Of a stretch of 64,000 nucleotides of DNA, positions 51,401 through 62,300 are shown piece by piece. Made by a program: the position numbers and the translations under genes. The notes beneath the pieces are model-generated. The model was not told where the DNA came from. It made no database searches and saw only the letters and a list, made by a program, of their open reading frames with translations. Origin of the DNA: Chondrosia reniformis (lineage: Eukaryota > Porifera > Demospongiae > Chondrillida > Chondrillidae). The stretch lies in contig OX359199.1 of the NCBI GenBank assembly GCA_947172415.1, positions 5,453,384 to 5,517,383 of the forward strand, given 5' to 3'. Each line of letters begins with the position of its first letter. Within the stretch, counting starts at the first letter, position 1.

Positions 51401-52793
51401 CAGGAAATAATTACAGTCTATCTTTGAAATGCTGAGGACTATCTAATGAACAACCTTAATACTTCATAAATCAACAACAATATGATTTCTGGTTGGATTT
51501 AAGTGTTTGAATAGTTCTATGTTTGGGCGCATCAAATCATCCCTACTTCTACTATCATGATACGCCAAACATAGAAGTGATGAGTTTCAGTATGCCACTT
51601 CTGCAATGTTAGCCTTACCATATGATCGCTGTCTTGTTTCATTACTTTTTCCAGATGTGCCAATCACTGTTGTAGGCACCGTCATCCCTACTTCCAATAT
51701 TTTTTTAATGTTTTATTTAACTCATATTATTATGCACATATTTTACCTGTGGATAAAAGGCTTCATGCTGCCCTATATGGGCTTCATGCTATGGACTATT
51801 GAAATAGTTAATACCTCAATTATAAATGAATAATTTAATTGCTTACCTGTGGATATGGCTCCTGCCACAGTTTGGTGGGAGATACTGGGCAATATGGAGA
51901 GGGCATAGCCTCTCTCCTCTAGGATGTCATTGACCTCATTCAATGTAGTGCCTCCCTTTACAGTCACCTCTTTAGCATGTTCATCCAATCTAATCACACC
52001 TACACATGTGGAATAACAGGAGATGCTGAAGAAACCCTAAATGAGTCTTGAAGACATACAGAGATGCCAACCCATCAAAACCAAAGTCAGTGAGATGGCA
52101 AAATCTTTGAAAGTAGCTGCATGCTGCAGCTCCTCTTTGAATAGAATTTAAATTAATCCTATCCCTAACAACTAATACTAAAGTTTAGTATAAGTTGGGG
52201 TTGGGAATGCTCAGTTTCCAACATACTTTTAGAATGTGTACAAGTTGCAATCAGCTAAGTACAGTGACAGATCTAAATTTGTGACTGTAGAGATTAGCCC
52301 ATTTGAATTTTCTGTGGGTTAAGTAATTTAATGCTCTGAAAATTCGTAAGAGTTGGTTATAATTACAGTTATACGCACAAGTAGTACGCATGTCAGCTGA
52401 CGGGGAGGGTCAATGAGGGTACTTTTCAAATCCTAACCTGTTCTCTACTATCTAGCCTTAAACCAAATGATACAAAAATAACTCAACAATCACACAAATT
52501 TATAGACTTTGAGGGAAACATAAAAAAAAGGGCGAACCTCTATAATTGATTAAGGACAACAGGGTACCGGCAGATACTGCTAAAGGAGACATAGAGTGAC
52601 CAGATCCGACTACCCTGACCTTCCTACCCGCATCGTTTGCAGCTTGTATCACATTCACCAGTTCGTCCAAAGTCGATGGAGTAATCACATTCTCAGGAGG
52701 AAAGTAAAAATGATAATCTAACAAATCGGGAAGGAAAAACGTAAGATCTAGACCTTTAATATACTTTTCATATATTGCACAAAGTGAACGCAT
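48492..52793 (-). CDS. Aldonolactone oxidase (L-gulono-/D-arabinono-1,4-lactone oxidase family), intact copy
   Basis: Nine exons with consistent phases: 52754-52793 (ATG, MRSLCAIYEKYIK), 52538-52717, 51847-51999, 51284-51363, 51065-51190, 50039-50206, 49459-49614, 49128-49241 and 48492-48791. They total 1,317 nt, coding 438 residues, close to the family length. VGSGHSMS (His at about 54) is the FAD site of the N-terminal PCMH-type domain. THSAGSKYGNLATL follows. The C-terminal ALO domain ends with WLSPSYGRP and SGRPHWGKEFHS (about 389-400). Family members use FAD and O2 to make ascorbate-type products plus H2O2; the exact lactone cannot be told from sequence. A 755 bp insertion expands the intron at 50238-50993. 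The very short first exon is the least certain part. Confidence 0.82.
50238..50750. mobile_element. Unclassified insertion beside the MITE in an oxidase intron
   Basis: It starts with the palindrome gggagtacggtagtactccc and lacks any counterpart in oxidase copy A, where tatatcatctttac is continuous. It contains a (CTT)n-like stretch (50452-50490) and no long open frame. Together with the adjacent MITE it accounts for the whole size difference between the two introns. Confidence 0.55.
50751..50993. mobile_element. Palindromic MITE (243 bp)
   Basis: The ends actagaaatatt and aatatttctagt begin a near-perfect inverted repeat of about 115 bases per arm around a short loop (acaagcaagggtgttgt). 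Both arms carry gtagggatgg and gttacacagtgaagcattagct. A half copy lies at 13560-13745. Confidence 0.85.
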
Positions 52794-53197
52794 GCAACTA
52801 TACAGCTATAGATCTGTACATAGACGAGGACTAACTGCTGCTGAGGATCGGTACGATATGCCAATCCGTGCGTCCATTTGAACTTAGGTACCAAGCTAAC
52901 AGAGTGAGAAATAGCGTCAAAACATACAACTTCATCTGGTACACCGTGAAGAACGGATAAACAGCAAGCTCATCCAATAGTCAAAATGGTAGTACAGTAA
53001 CTATAGGTGATCGTACTATACCTACGCGTGTGTTACTTTATAGATGGCAAGCTGGATCAAGTCACATGATCAACCTCTTTGCAGGAATGATATTCATGGA
53101 AGGAGGAATGTATAAATTTCTACGAAAACTACATTAAAAGAATTCTTAAGTAAAATGTTACAAAGGTTAAACTGGTTAGTTGTAAGGTTAAAACAGT
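52794..53197. other. Intergenic region between the oxidase and macrodomain genes
   Basis: Unique sequence that marks the right end of the tandem duplication. It must hold the oxidase promoter and the macrodomain gene 3' flank. No clear TATA box or poly(A) motif was placed, and no gene. Confidence 0.5.
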
Positions 53198-56182
53198 CTA
53201 TTTCCATACTAGCCTACTAGAGGGTGTCTCCACTTTAGGTTTGCTTCTTCCCAATGTGATATCCCTGGGGTTTCTTGTCATGTCATCTAAGAAGAGTCGA
53301 GAATCTGTCTTGGCAGGTCTGTTTTCAGGTTTGGGATTTGAGGGGAGCCTACCAGGAGAAGTACCCCTTCCCTTTTTGATCAAGTGATTGCGTTTCTTCC
53401 TAAAGTACTCAAGGAAAGGCTGATATGTGTCATCATCAATAATAACAATACGAATCTCTTTGATGGAGGAATTTCGCTGAAATTGGTACTCTGCAATAGA
53501 CTTGACAATCATGCGGCTTGTAATCTGAGTCTTCACTCCAAATATGCCAGAGGAGATGGAGGGGAATGCAACACTAGCTACCTGCAGTTGCTCAGCAACC
53601 TTTAGTGCATTGTGACAAACTTGCTTCAAGAGCTCTCCACATTCATCTTCACTGTAATCCTGGGCTCTTGGTCCAACTGCATGAATCACAAACTTGCACT
53701 TGAGACTTCCTCCACCTTGAGTGAACGCCACTTGGCCTGTCCTAATAGGACCATACTTCTCAATATACTCATCAGACAGGAACTGGAGCATCCCATCGCT
53801 GGCTCTGTTCAGATCGTGAGCCACCCCTCCATGGTGCTTCAGGTGCGAGTTAGCTGCATTCACAATGGCCTCTGACTCTTCGTAAATAATGTTTTCTTTT
53901 AAGATCCGAAACACTATACGTCCATCCATCAGGAACATGACATCAGTGTCTGCACCCCTTCCACGATGACCTTCACTTGTCGGTCTCTCGCGCTGTGAAT
54001 GCACAGCTTTAGCATGAATGGGTGTTGTAAAGTTGGCAGATAGCTTCAAGTCCTTTGATTTTGATTCAGGGGCTGTAGGTGACTTCTCTTTGGCTTCCTT
54101 GGTCCTTGTGGAAGGTTTCTGGGTAGCCGCCTCAAATATAGAAGGAGCAGTGGTTGAGGGAACAGAGACCTTCTGCATCCCTACAATGGTAAAGGAAGAT
54201 GATTGAGTGGTTGTCATAGGAGCAGTTGCCTTGGTAACTGGTGTCTGCTTTGTAGTTTCCAAGGTTCTGTAGCCACCTCCATAGAGTCTACTCTTCTCAG
54301 CTTGATGGGCTAGCATATTCGACGACAGTTGTCTGTGGGCAGCCTCAAGCTCCTCCTGGTTCAGGCTAACCAGATTGACACACCTCTCTCTCTCATCCAG
54401 CCAGAAAGCACAGTTACGATACTTTTGGTCGCATTCCACTGCATAGCTTTGCAGTACCTCGACATCATCCAACAAGTTGTATTTGATTTGCCTGATTTTA
54501 GCACCATTCAACTTAGAATACTCTGTAATGAAGGCGTTCCTCATGGCCTCGAGGCCAGCTTCTGAGTTTGCTGTGAGTGTTACTGAACCAGTGCTGAAGT
54601 TAAGCGTTATACCTGTCATTTGGCAGTGACCCAGCTTTTTCATTAAATAGAGAGAGTTAGGATCCAGGTCTCCAATTTCATCCATTTGCACTCGACTGAC
54701 CGGGGGATCTGTGGCCTTACCCTTAGCTCTTCCAAGCAGTGAGGAAACATCTACAGACCCAGCACCTGATGAACTGCTGATGGGAAGATGGAAGTCTGTA
54801 AACCCAAGCTTGCTCAACCCATCAGAAGTCAGGAGGTCTTGGATCCTGTCGGCTGACCCACCACTGTCCAGCCCATCCACCAGGGCTGCGGCCCCTCCGG
54901 CTGAGAGGGTGGCTGAGGTCAGTGATACTGGAGTTAACTTGGATCCTCTTAGCTTAGTCTGTGTCTTGGAGGATGCTGGGGTGGTAGTGGTGGCAGTGTC
55001 GGGTCCACCCAGGGGAAGGGATCTGGTCCCTGAGGGTGAAGTGTGAGTAGCTACGGTTGTCCTGGTAACTAACGAGGGAGATGTGTAGCTACCTGTTAAA
55101 CTTGTCGCAGAAGACCTGAATGGTTGTAGTGGAGCTGATGTACTTGTAACAGAGGTTGTAGTAGTGCTTCCAGATAAGCTTGTCTGCTGCGTTGATCCTC
55201 TAAAAGTACCAGATGCACCCTCAGTCACATGAGGACTTCCTGTTGATGATGGAAGAGATGTCTTGGTGAAATGGCTAGGAGATGGGCGGGTGAAGGATGG
55301 AGAGAATTTGGTACTTTGAGATAAGCTGGAGGGACTTAGAACAGTGCTTGTCAGTATTGGGTCATGAGTGAGGAAGGTTACACTGCTGCTACTGGCGCTT
55401 TTACCTGGAGAAATTAAACCTTCTTGTAGACGTCTCTCTCGTTCCCTGTTCATGCTAGCTTGACTTACAAGTGAAGAGAGACTGTCTTGAGGTTCTTCCA
55501 TCTCACGAGTAATCATTAGTCCACTGTAGTCCGCTAGTTCCCTCCAAAGAGATTTTCTAAACTCTTGCACACCTTCCCAGCAACCACTAACTTGAACGCT
55601 GCCTTCCAAAATGCTACAAGAGAGATACTGCTCTAGTGCAAGATTTTTTAGGCTTTCAATACCAATCTTCTCAACAATTGAGCCATGGACGCTGTAGGAG
55701 GTGATTTCAATGCACTGGAAAAGAGTACAGGAAAGTAGTGGTAAAAAACAAAAGAGAAACATTACATTACAAACAGTGAGCCTTACCATAAGGTTTAGCT
55801 GCACTTCTTGTTTTCTGATGGTACATTGACTTCTACTCGGATCTGGCACATCTAAATATGTAAAATATACAATATGTGGCTAGGTGCATCGTATCAGAAA
55901 TATTTTATAACTAACATTATGTTTATTCGCAAAAATTGCATATTTATGTAAGCAAAAGGTGAATTATCAGAAACCCAAAGTACATTGCATGTAGTAGTCA
56001 AGGAGATGGGACGCACCTCTGTTGTTTTCGAAGGAAATCAGCGCTGCGTTCTGATCGGAAATGCTTTCATAGCGAATCAGATGTAGATTATCCTTCTTTT
56101 GAAAGACTTTCCGAACTGCTCTTTCGGAAACATTCGCGGGAAGTTGAGAAAGGACGTACACAGCCTCGTAGTGATCTTCCAT
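53198..56182 (-). CDS. RRM-like/KH-like/macrodomain protein (PARP14-like architecture without PARP domain)
   Basis: Three exons: 56017-56182 (ATG), 55787-55851 and 53198-55714, 915 residues in phase. Reading through the 72-base interval 55715-55786 also stays open, but it starts gtaagg, ends ttttccag and is hydrophobic, so it is taken as an intron. Residues 1-56 resemble an RRM (AVYVLSQLPANVSERAVRKVF). Residues about 78-160 look KH-like, as in PARP10/14. A long Ser/Thr-rich low-complexity region follows (about 190-370), then a second KH-like block with LNFSTGSVTLTANSEAGLEAM. A macrodomain lies near the C-terminus: IVNAANSHLKHHGGVAHDLN and AFPSISSGIFGV, the two ADP-ribose-binding loops. No PARP catalytic motif is present. 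An ADP-ribose reader or eraser tied to RNA is inferred. A start 34 codons upstream (56284) is possible. Confidence 0.8.
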
Positions 56183-56344
56183 TGTGCGATAACGGGGTGG
56201 AGATATAGGGGAATTACCGAAACACGCTCTCCTATTGCGCAAGTTCAGGCGGTTCTCAAAATTGATTGGTCGCTTTGGTTGCACATTTCAAATTTTGCTT
56301 TATATGGCGGTTTACTTAAATTACAACAATCGGATAGGGAAAAA
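56183..56344. promoter_or_regulatory. Bidirectional promoter between macrodomain and KIF20-type genes
   Basis: Only 162 bases separate the two ATGs. The stretch contains cgattgg/attggtcg (CCAAT-box-like on the minus strand, about 56262-56275) and no TATA box. Both transcripts must start within or near it. Confidence 0.6.
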
Positions 56345-59300
56345 ATGAGCTTTGAAGACGAAATTATCAAGAAAAAACTGATATTCGATGATTTGCCATC
56401 TCCTGTCAAGCGAGAGTCATTCATTGGCAATCAGAAACAAGCAGTTCTCCTCTACTGCCGTATTCGGCCGCAGTTGGACAGGGAAAAGGGGGAAAAGCCC
56501 TCCATCCACTTGTGCAACGAACAGACTGTAATGTCAGTGGCCCCAGAAGTATCTCTAACGTACAAGAGCAATCAGAGAGGCATAGGTCATCGAAGTGAGC
56601 AGTTTTTCTTTTCTACGGTATTCGGTCCGGACGCCAGTCAAGAGGACATCTTTAAAGGATCCATGAATGATATGGTCGAAGTAAGTAGCTATAGCGATAG
56701 CATATGCAAAAAACTTAACATTTAATGCACACACGTACGTATGTGTATCTATACTGTGTAAAGTGTGGTACCTCAGAACGAAGCTTTCCTAATAGCAAGA
56801 CGAACATATTTGGTGTAGGCGACTGGCCTATTCAAAGGCTAGCTAATATTCTTTCTAAATGCTGTTTGGGCCTCTGGCTTAAGCTAGATGTAGTTACGCA
56901 CTTTTGTTCCAAGTTACCCTGCGTTCCAAATGACCCCACTTTATATTACCTAGGACTTTCTAGGCGGTCAGAATTGCTTGCTGTTTACCTATGGTGTGAC
57001 CAATTCCGGTAAGACCCACACGGTCTACGGGTCTGCCGACAACCCTGGCATATTGCCTCGCGTACTGGATAGCGTGTTCTGCACGCTTGGCCAATCACTG
57101 TACACTGGGGACGAGATAAAGCCTAAAAACCACGGAGAGGTGGAACGATTGAAGGGTGACCAGAGAAGGACTGTACAACAGCAGCAGCAGGATATTATTC
57201 ACAAGGTACGGTTACCATGATACCTTGTTTTATATCTTGTATGCATGCTACTAAAGGAGGTGTATAGTATTACTTAATAATACAGTACGTATGTACGTAG
57301 CTATGAACATGAGATTAAGTATATATATAGACAGTACAACATTGTGACATGGCAGCAGATGGTACCCATAATTTACTATCAACCACCCAGTCTGTGCTCC
57401 CCCTTTTCCTGATAAGTCCAAAGTAGACTCCAAATATATATACGTAAGTATATGTATCTTTGGAAGGGATCATAAAAGTCGAAAGGTGATCCTTTCAAAA
57501 GATAAGTTTGATGCAGTTAAAAAATCCTTATTCTATTATGTATATGTATCTCACAGCTAACCAGACCTCCTGTATAGCATTGTCCAAATGTCAATGCTCA
57601 TAAGCTACATATGTAGGTGCATTAAGACACAGGGCAGTTGTTTGGCAGAACTATTCGATTTTAACACTTCATGTTTATCTCCGTTATCTTGCCTGACATG
57701 CATTCTCTGTGAAGTCCAAATTTTACTCTCACTCCATCATGGTGATCTCTGCAGGCACAGTCTGTTAAAGATATGGACAGATTGGACACATGTAGCATAT
57801 CCAGTGGATCAGAGTCGTCCCTTGCCTCATCAGGCAGCATCTACTCACTGGGAGCAGTGACAGGTGACTGGCTCACACACCATCCCTCCGCACCAGCCCC
57901 CCTCACACACCATCCCTCCGCACCAGCCCCCCTCACACACCATCCCTCCGCACCAGCCCCCCTCACACACCATCCCTCCACACCAGCCCCCCTCACACAC
58001 CATCCCTCCACACCAGCCCCCCTCACACACCATCCCTCCACACCAGCCCCCCTCACACACCATCCCTCCGCACCAGCCCCCCTCACACACCATCCCTCCA
58101 CACCAGCCCCCCTCACACACCATCCCTCCACACCAGCCCCCCTCACACACCATCCCTCCGCACCAGCCCCCCTCACACACCATCCCTCCGCACCAGCCCC
58201 CCTCACACACCATCCCTCCACACCATTCCTCCACCCAGCCTGGATGTGTGACATCTTATTCATTGCTCCATTAGAGGGCACATTTGCTGAATGTACAACT
58301 GTGGAGTGCTCGACCATGCTGTACGAGCCCAGCATATTTGAGTTGGATATGAAGGGTAGCAAGGTTGGGGTGTGGGTGTCTTGTGCTGAGATATACAATG
58401 AGTACATCTACGACCTCTTTGCCAGTCCCATTCCTCGGGGCAGGACCAGGAAGGGGAGTGACAGAAGAGCTCAACCTGCCAGACAGTCACTAAAGGTCGG
58501 AGAAGACAGGAAACACAATATCTTTATCAAAGGTAAGTGCACTCGTTAAGTTTGTTTAGAAATAATGAAAACATGCCTCTAGTGAGGTTACGTATATTAA
58601 TTTGAGATCATATATTTAATTTCTTAAACTTGGTAACTGTCCATATATAAAACCCAAGCTCATTGCCTATATACGTACGTATGTATGTATGTATGGATGG
58701 ATGGGGATATTAGAAGCTGTATTTACGTATGTGTATCATACAATGATAGGATTATCTGAAATTCAAGTGACCACGTCAGAGCAAGCCAAGATACTGGCTA
58801 GCTATGCACAGTATAACAGGCGAATGGGAGCAACAATGTTGAACCAGAACTCCAGTAGAAGGTGAGCCACTGCAGAACCAAACTCACGTACGTAGCTACA
58901 GACTGTAGAGGTACATGTTTATGTATGTATGTATGAGTATGATACTGTTCATTTGCTACGATTTTGCAGTCACAGTATCTTTACCATCAAGTTGATTCGT
59001 ATGGAGGACAGTAGCAAGCCCAAACAGGCAATGGTGAACAGGTAGGTATACACTCTTTTCTATGTATGTTACAGTGTTTCTTTCAGAGTACGTATTTAGC
59101 AAGGGGGGAGGGACAAAATGATGATAATAGTATTGAAGGGGGGCAAACATAATTTAGTGCACCAATGTTCATTCTAGCACATATATAACATATAACATTT
59201 GTCATTTTCGAGGGGGGCACATTGCCCCACCCACCTGAAAGGAAACCCTGATGTATCATTTAGTCTATCTGCTAACTTAGCCTTACATACTCACTGATTT

Positions 59301-62300
59301 TCCTGTATCTACGTACATACGTATGTACTTGCTGTACTGTAGGATTTCCATTGTGGATTTGGCTGGGTCTGAGCGCCCAAAGAAGGCAGGAGTGTCTGGA
59401 CGCAGCAGCTTGATCAAAGAGGCAGGCAACATTAATAATTCACTGCTAGTACTGGGCAGGTGCATGGCAGCTATGAGAAGCAACCAGAGGTACATACGTA
59501 GTTACACTAGAAGCGTCCTTCCCTCAGGACTGAGTGTGAAGGCATGAATATTGTAAGCTGTCTAATCTCTTCTTCATCTGTGCTTGTAGCAAAAAGGAGA
59601 AGAACTGTATTCCCTTTAGGGAGAGCAAGCTAACACAGATCTTCCAAAACTACTTTATAGGAAGGGAGCTGGGGGCCAGGGAGGGGAAGGTCACCATGTT
59701 TGTGAATGTCAGTCCATCTCCAGTAGTTTTTGATGAGACACTGAAAGTATTGGAGTTGTCTGCTGTAGCAAAAAAGGTATATACGTACGTACATATCTCC
59801 TTTAGTATACTTATTATACTGTACAAATTGTATCTATGATTTTAATTAGAGATTGTGTCCTCTTTTTAGAACAGAATTTGTGTGGCATTGTATGTAATGC
59901 TGTATCAGGTTGATCTAAATATTAGTTATTCAAATGTGTATTAATTTCCCACAAAACATTTGCATACGTACGTACATTGATCAATGTCTAATTCAATCAA
60001 CAGAAATATGTACGTACATACGTACGGGGGTTCAAAGACATTTTTGCTCTTGCACCTACGTATGTACATATGTACGTACGTCTTGACCTTTTTGTGTGTA
60101 TAGGTTGTTCCATGTTTAAAGGTCAAAGGAAAACTCACATCACAAACAACTTGTGCAGTCAGCATCCAAAACACTGTGGACACACCAGAGGCCCATGCAC
60201 CACTCAATGAATATGCCAATGCAGAAACAGTGAAGAAAGTGTCATCTCACAATTCTATTCCTGTGGTAGAAGATGAAACAGACACACCCACGCCATTGGC
60301 TCAGCCAACAGGTGCATTTGTGACCCCTGGACTGCGGTTTGTCCCAGAGCCTTGCAGAAAGTGTGAGGTGAGTAGTGTGTGTACTTGCACTTACGTACAT
60401 ACAAATATACGTACGTACGTGGCCCAGTGGAGAAGAAGATAAGTAAAAGGAGAAAATTCTTGTATCCTCATCCAAAGCTCTCAATAGGTTTAGTTCCCTA
60501 TAGGCCTTTACTCTGAAGTAGATGTAGAATGTAAGAAAAATGGTGAGTAAGATTATTTGGGATACACGAAAGTACTAGTAATATGATAAATATGTTTACA
60601 TTTTTTCCATAAAATTAAATGATTACTATATAATAACATCCATAATAAGAACATACACAATGACTGAGTATGTATGTAAATATTCTCACAGAATTACCAA
60701 AAGCTTACAGAAAAGTGGAAACAGGAGATGATAGAGCTGAAGTTGCAGCTGTGGGAACAAGAGAGTCTCATCAGGAAGGAAGTGAGTGTAGAGTTTCAAA
60801 AGCAGATAACCAGCATTCAGGGGCAACACGCTGAGGCCATGGATGAGCAAGCAGCTTCCATTGAAGCAATGTGCGAGAAGAGAATGGAGCTCCTGATCAA
60901 GTCAGTTAAGAAGACAGTAAACACTAAAAAGAGAAGATTGGAGGAGAATGATGAGGTATGTACGTACGTATATACCGTATAGCAGAAACTTTTGTGGGTT
61001 TTTCAGAAAAGCTTCCCAATAGTTCTCACAGACCTGCCTAACACCCTTCAATATGTACGTATATGGCTGGTGTGTGTTCTACATACGTATTATGCACACA
61101 AGTACGTATTGTGATGCAAATTTCAAGGTAGAAATATTCACAATTTGAATGGAATCCTTAAAAATTTATTCCCCTTAAAAAATTTCCGCTGTTTGGTGCC
61201 AAGTGCCTTTGTAGACATACGTACGTCTTGTGAATAAGATTATTAACATGTCAACTATTTCCACTAGGATGAGGAAGAAAGTGAAGTATCAGTTCTTCAG
61301 CGGAAAGTAAAGCAGTTGGAGAGTGACCTTACTGCTAAGGAGAAACAACTCACACAAGGTGAATCTAAAATGTCACACAACATACGTACGTATACGTACT
61401 CATGTATGCAGCAAGCCTTGTTCCAGTAATTACTTATTATGCTAAAGATACGTACATTTGCTTGTACAAATGTTCATTCTGTAACGGATGTGTGTGTGGT
61501 ATTGTCTGCAGCTCATGAGATGTTGAAGGTTCAGATGAGGAAGTTTGAAGGAGACCTTGTTGATAAGAATGCAGCTAGTAATGCTCTGTCAGTGAAGGTG
61601 GCTTCGCTAGAGAAAGAGAATGCATGTCTGTTGGAAGACAAGGGCATGCTGAAGGGTGACCTCCTCAGGACAAAGGAATACATCTCCACACTACAGGAGA
61701 TGATCAAAAAGCTAAATGGTAGGATATCTACGTAAATCTTAAGCCACTTCAACTATTTCTATACATAAACATACATACGTATGTAACAGTATCTGCATCT
61801 ACTTACTGTACGTATGTACGCAATCGAGGCGAGAAAATAATGGCGGGTGGTGGATTCAGTGGTTGGCGGATTACATAGATACTTCTAGTATGCAAATGAA
61901 TTCGTTCTATACAATCTCAGGCAGGTTTGGCGTATTAAGCAGGGGGCAGATTATCCGAGTTACACTGTACCTGCATAGTGTAAATATGCACATTTTCTGG
62001 GGAGGCAGGGTAGTATTGGATGACATGATACCCATCCAGCCACACTCCCAGACACTTACTGTGTTTAGATGGTAAATCTTTCTGATCACATTCCTAGACG
62101 ATAAGTCTTTGCTGGAGACATCTAACAGGAACTTGAATGAGATGAGGAAGGACCAAGACCAGAGTATGACCCTGTACAAGACACACTACAGCCGTCTGGA
62201 ATCACTGGAGAAAGAGCTAACTGAAAAAACAGATCAGTATTCTGATTTGGTTGAAATAACCAAGCAAGTAAGGAATAGTCATACCTACCTACAAGGTGGC

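Noticed and set aside
57841..58407. Minus-strand 188- and 129-residue open frames rich in Gly/Cys/Trp
   Set aside because: They are antisense of the stop-free 30-bp minisatellite in the kinesin gene.
60494..60541. Possible short kinesin exon ([12 protein letters not shown])
   Set aside because: Including it breaks the phase between the exons ending at 60367 and starting at 60692, which join directly in frame.
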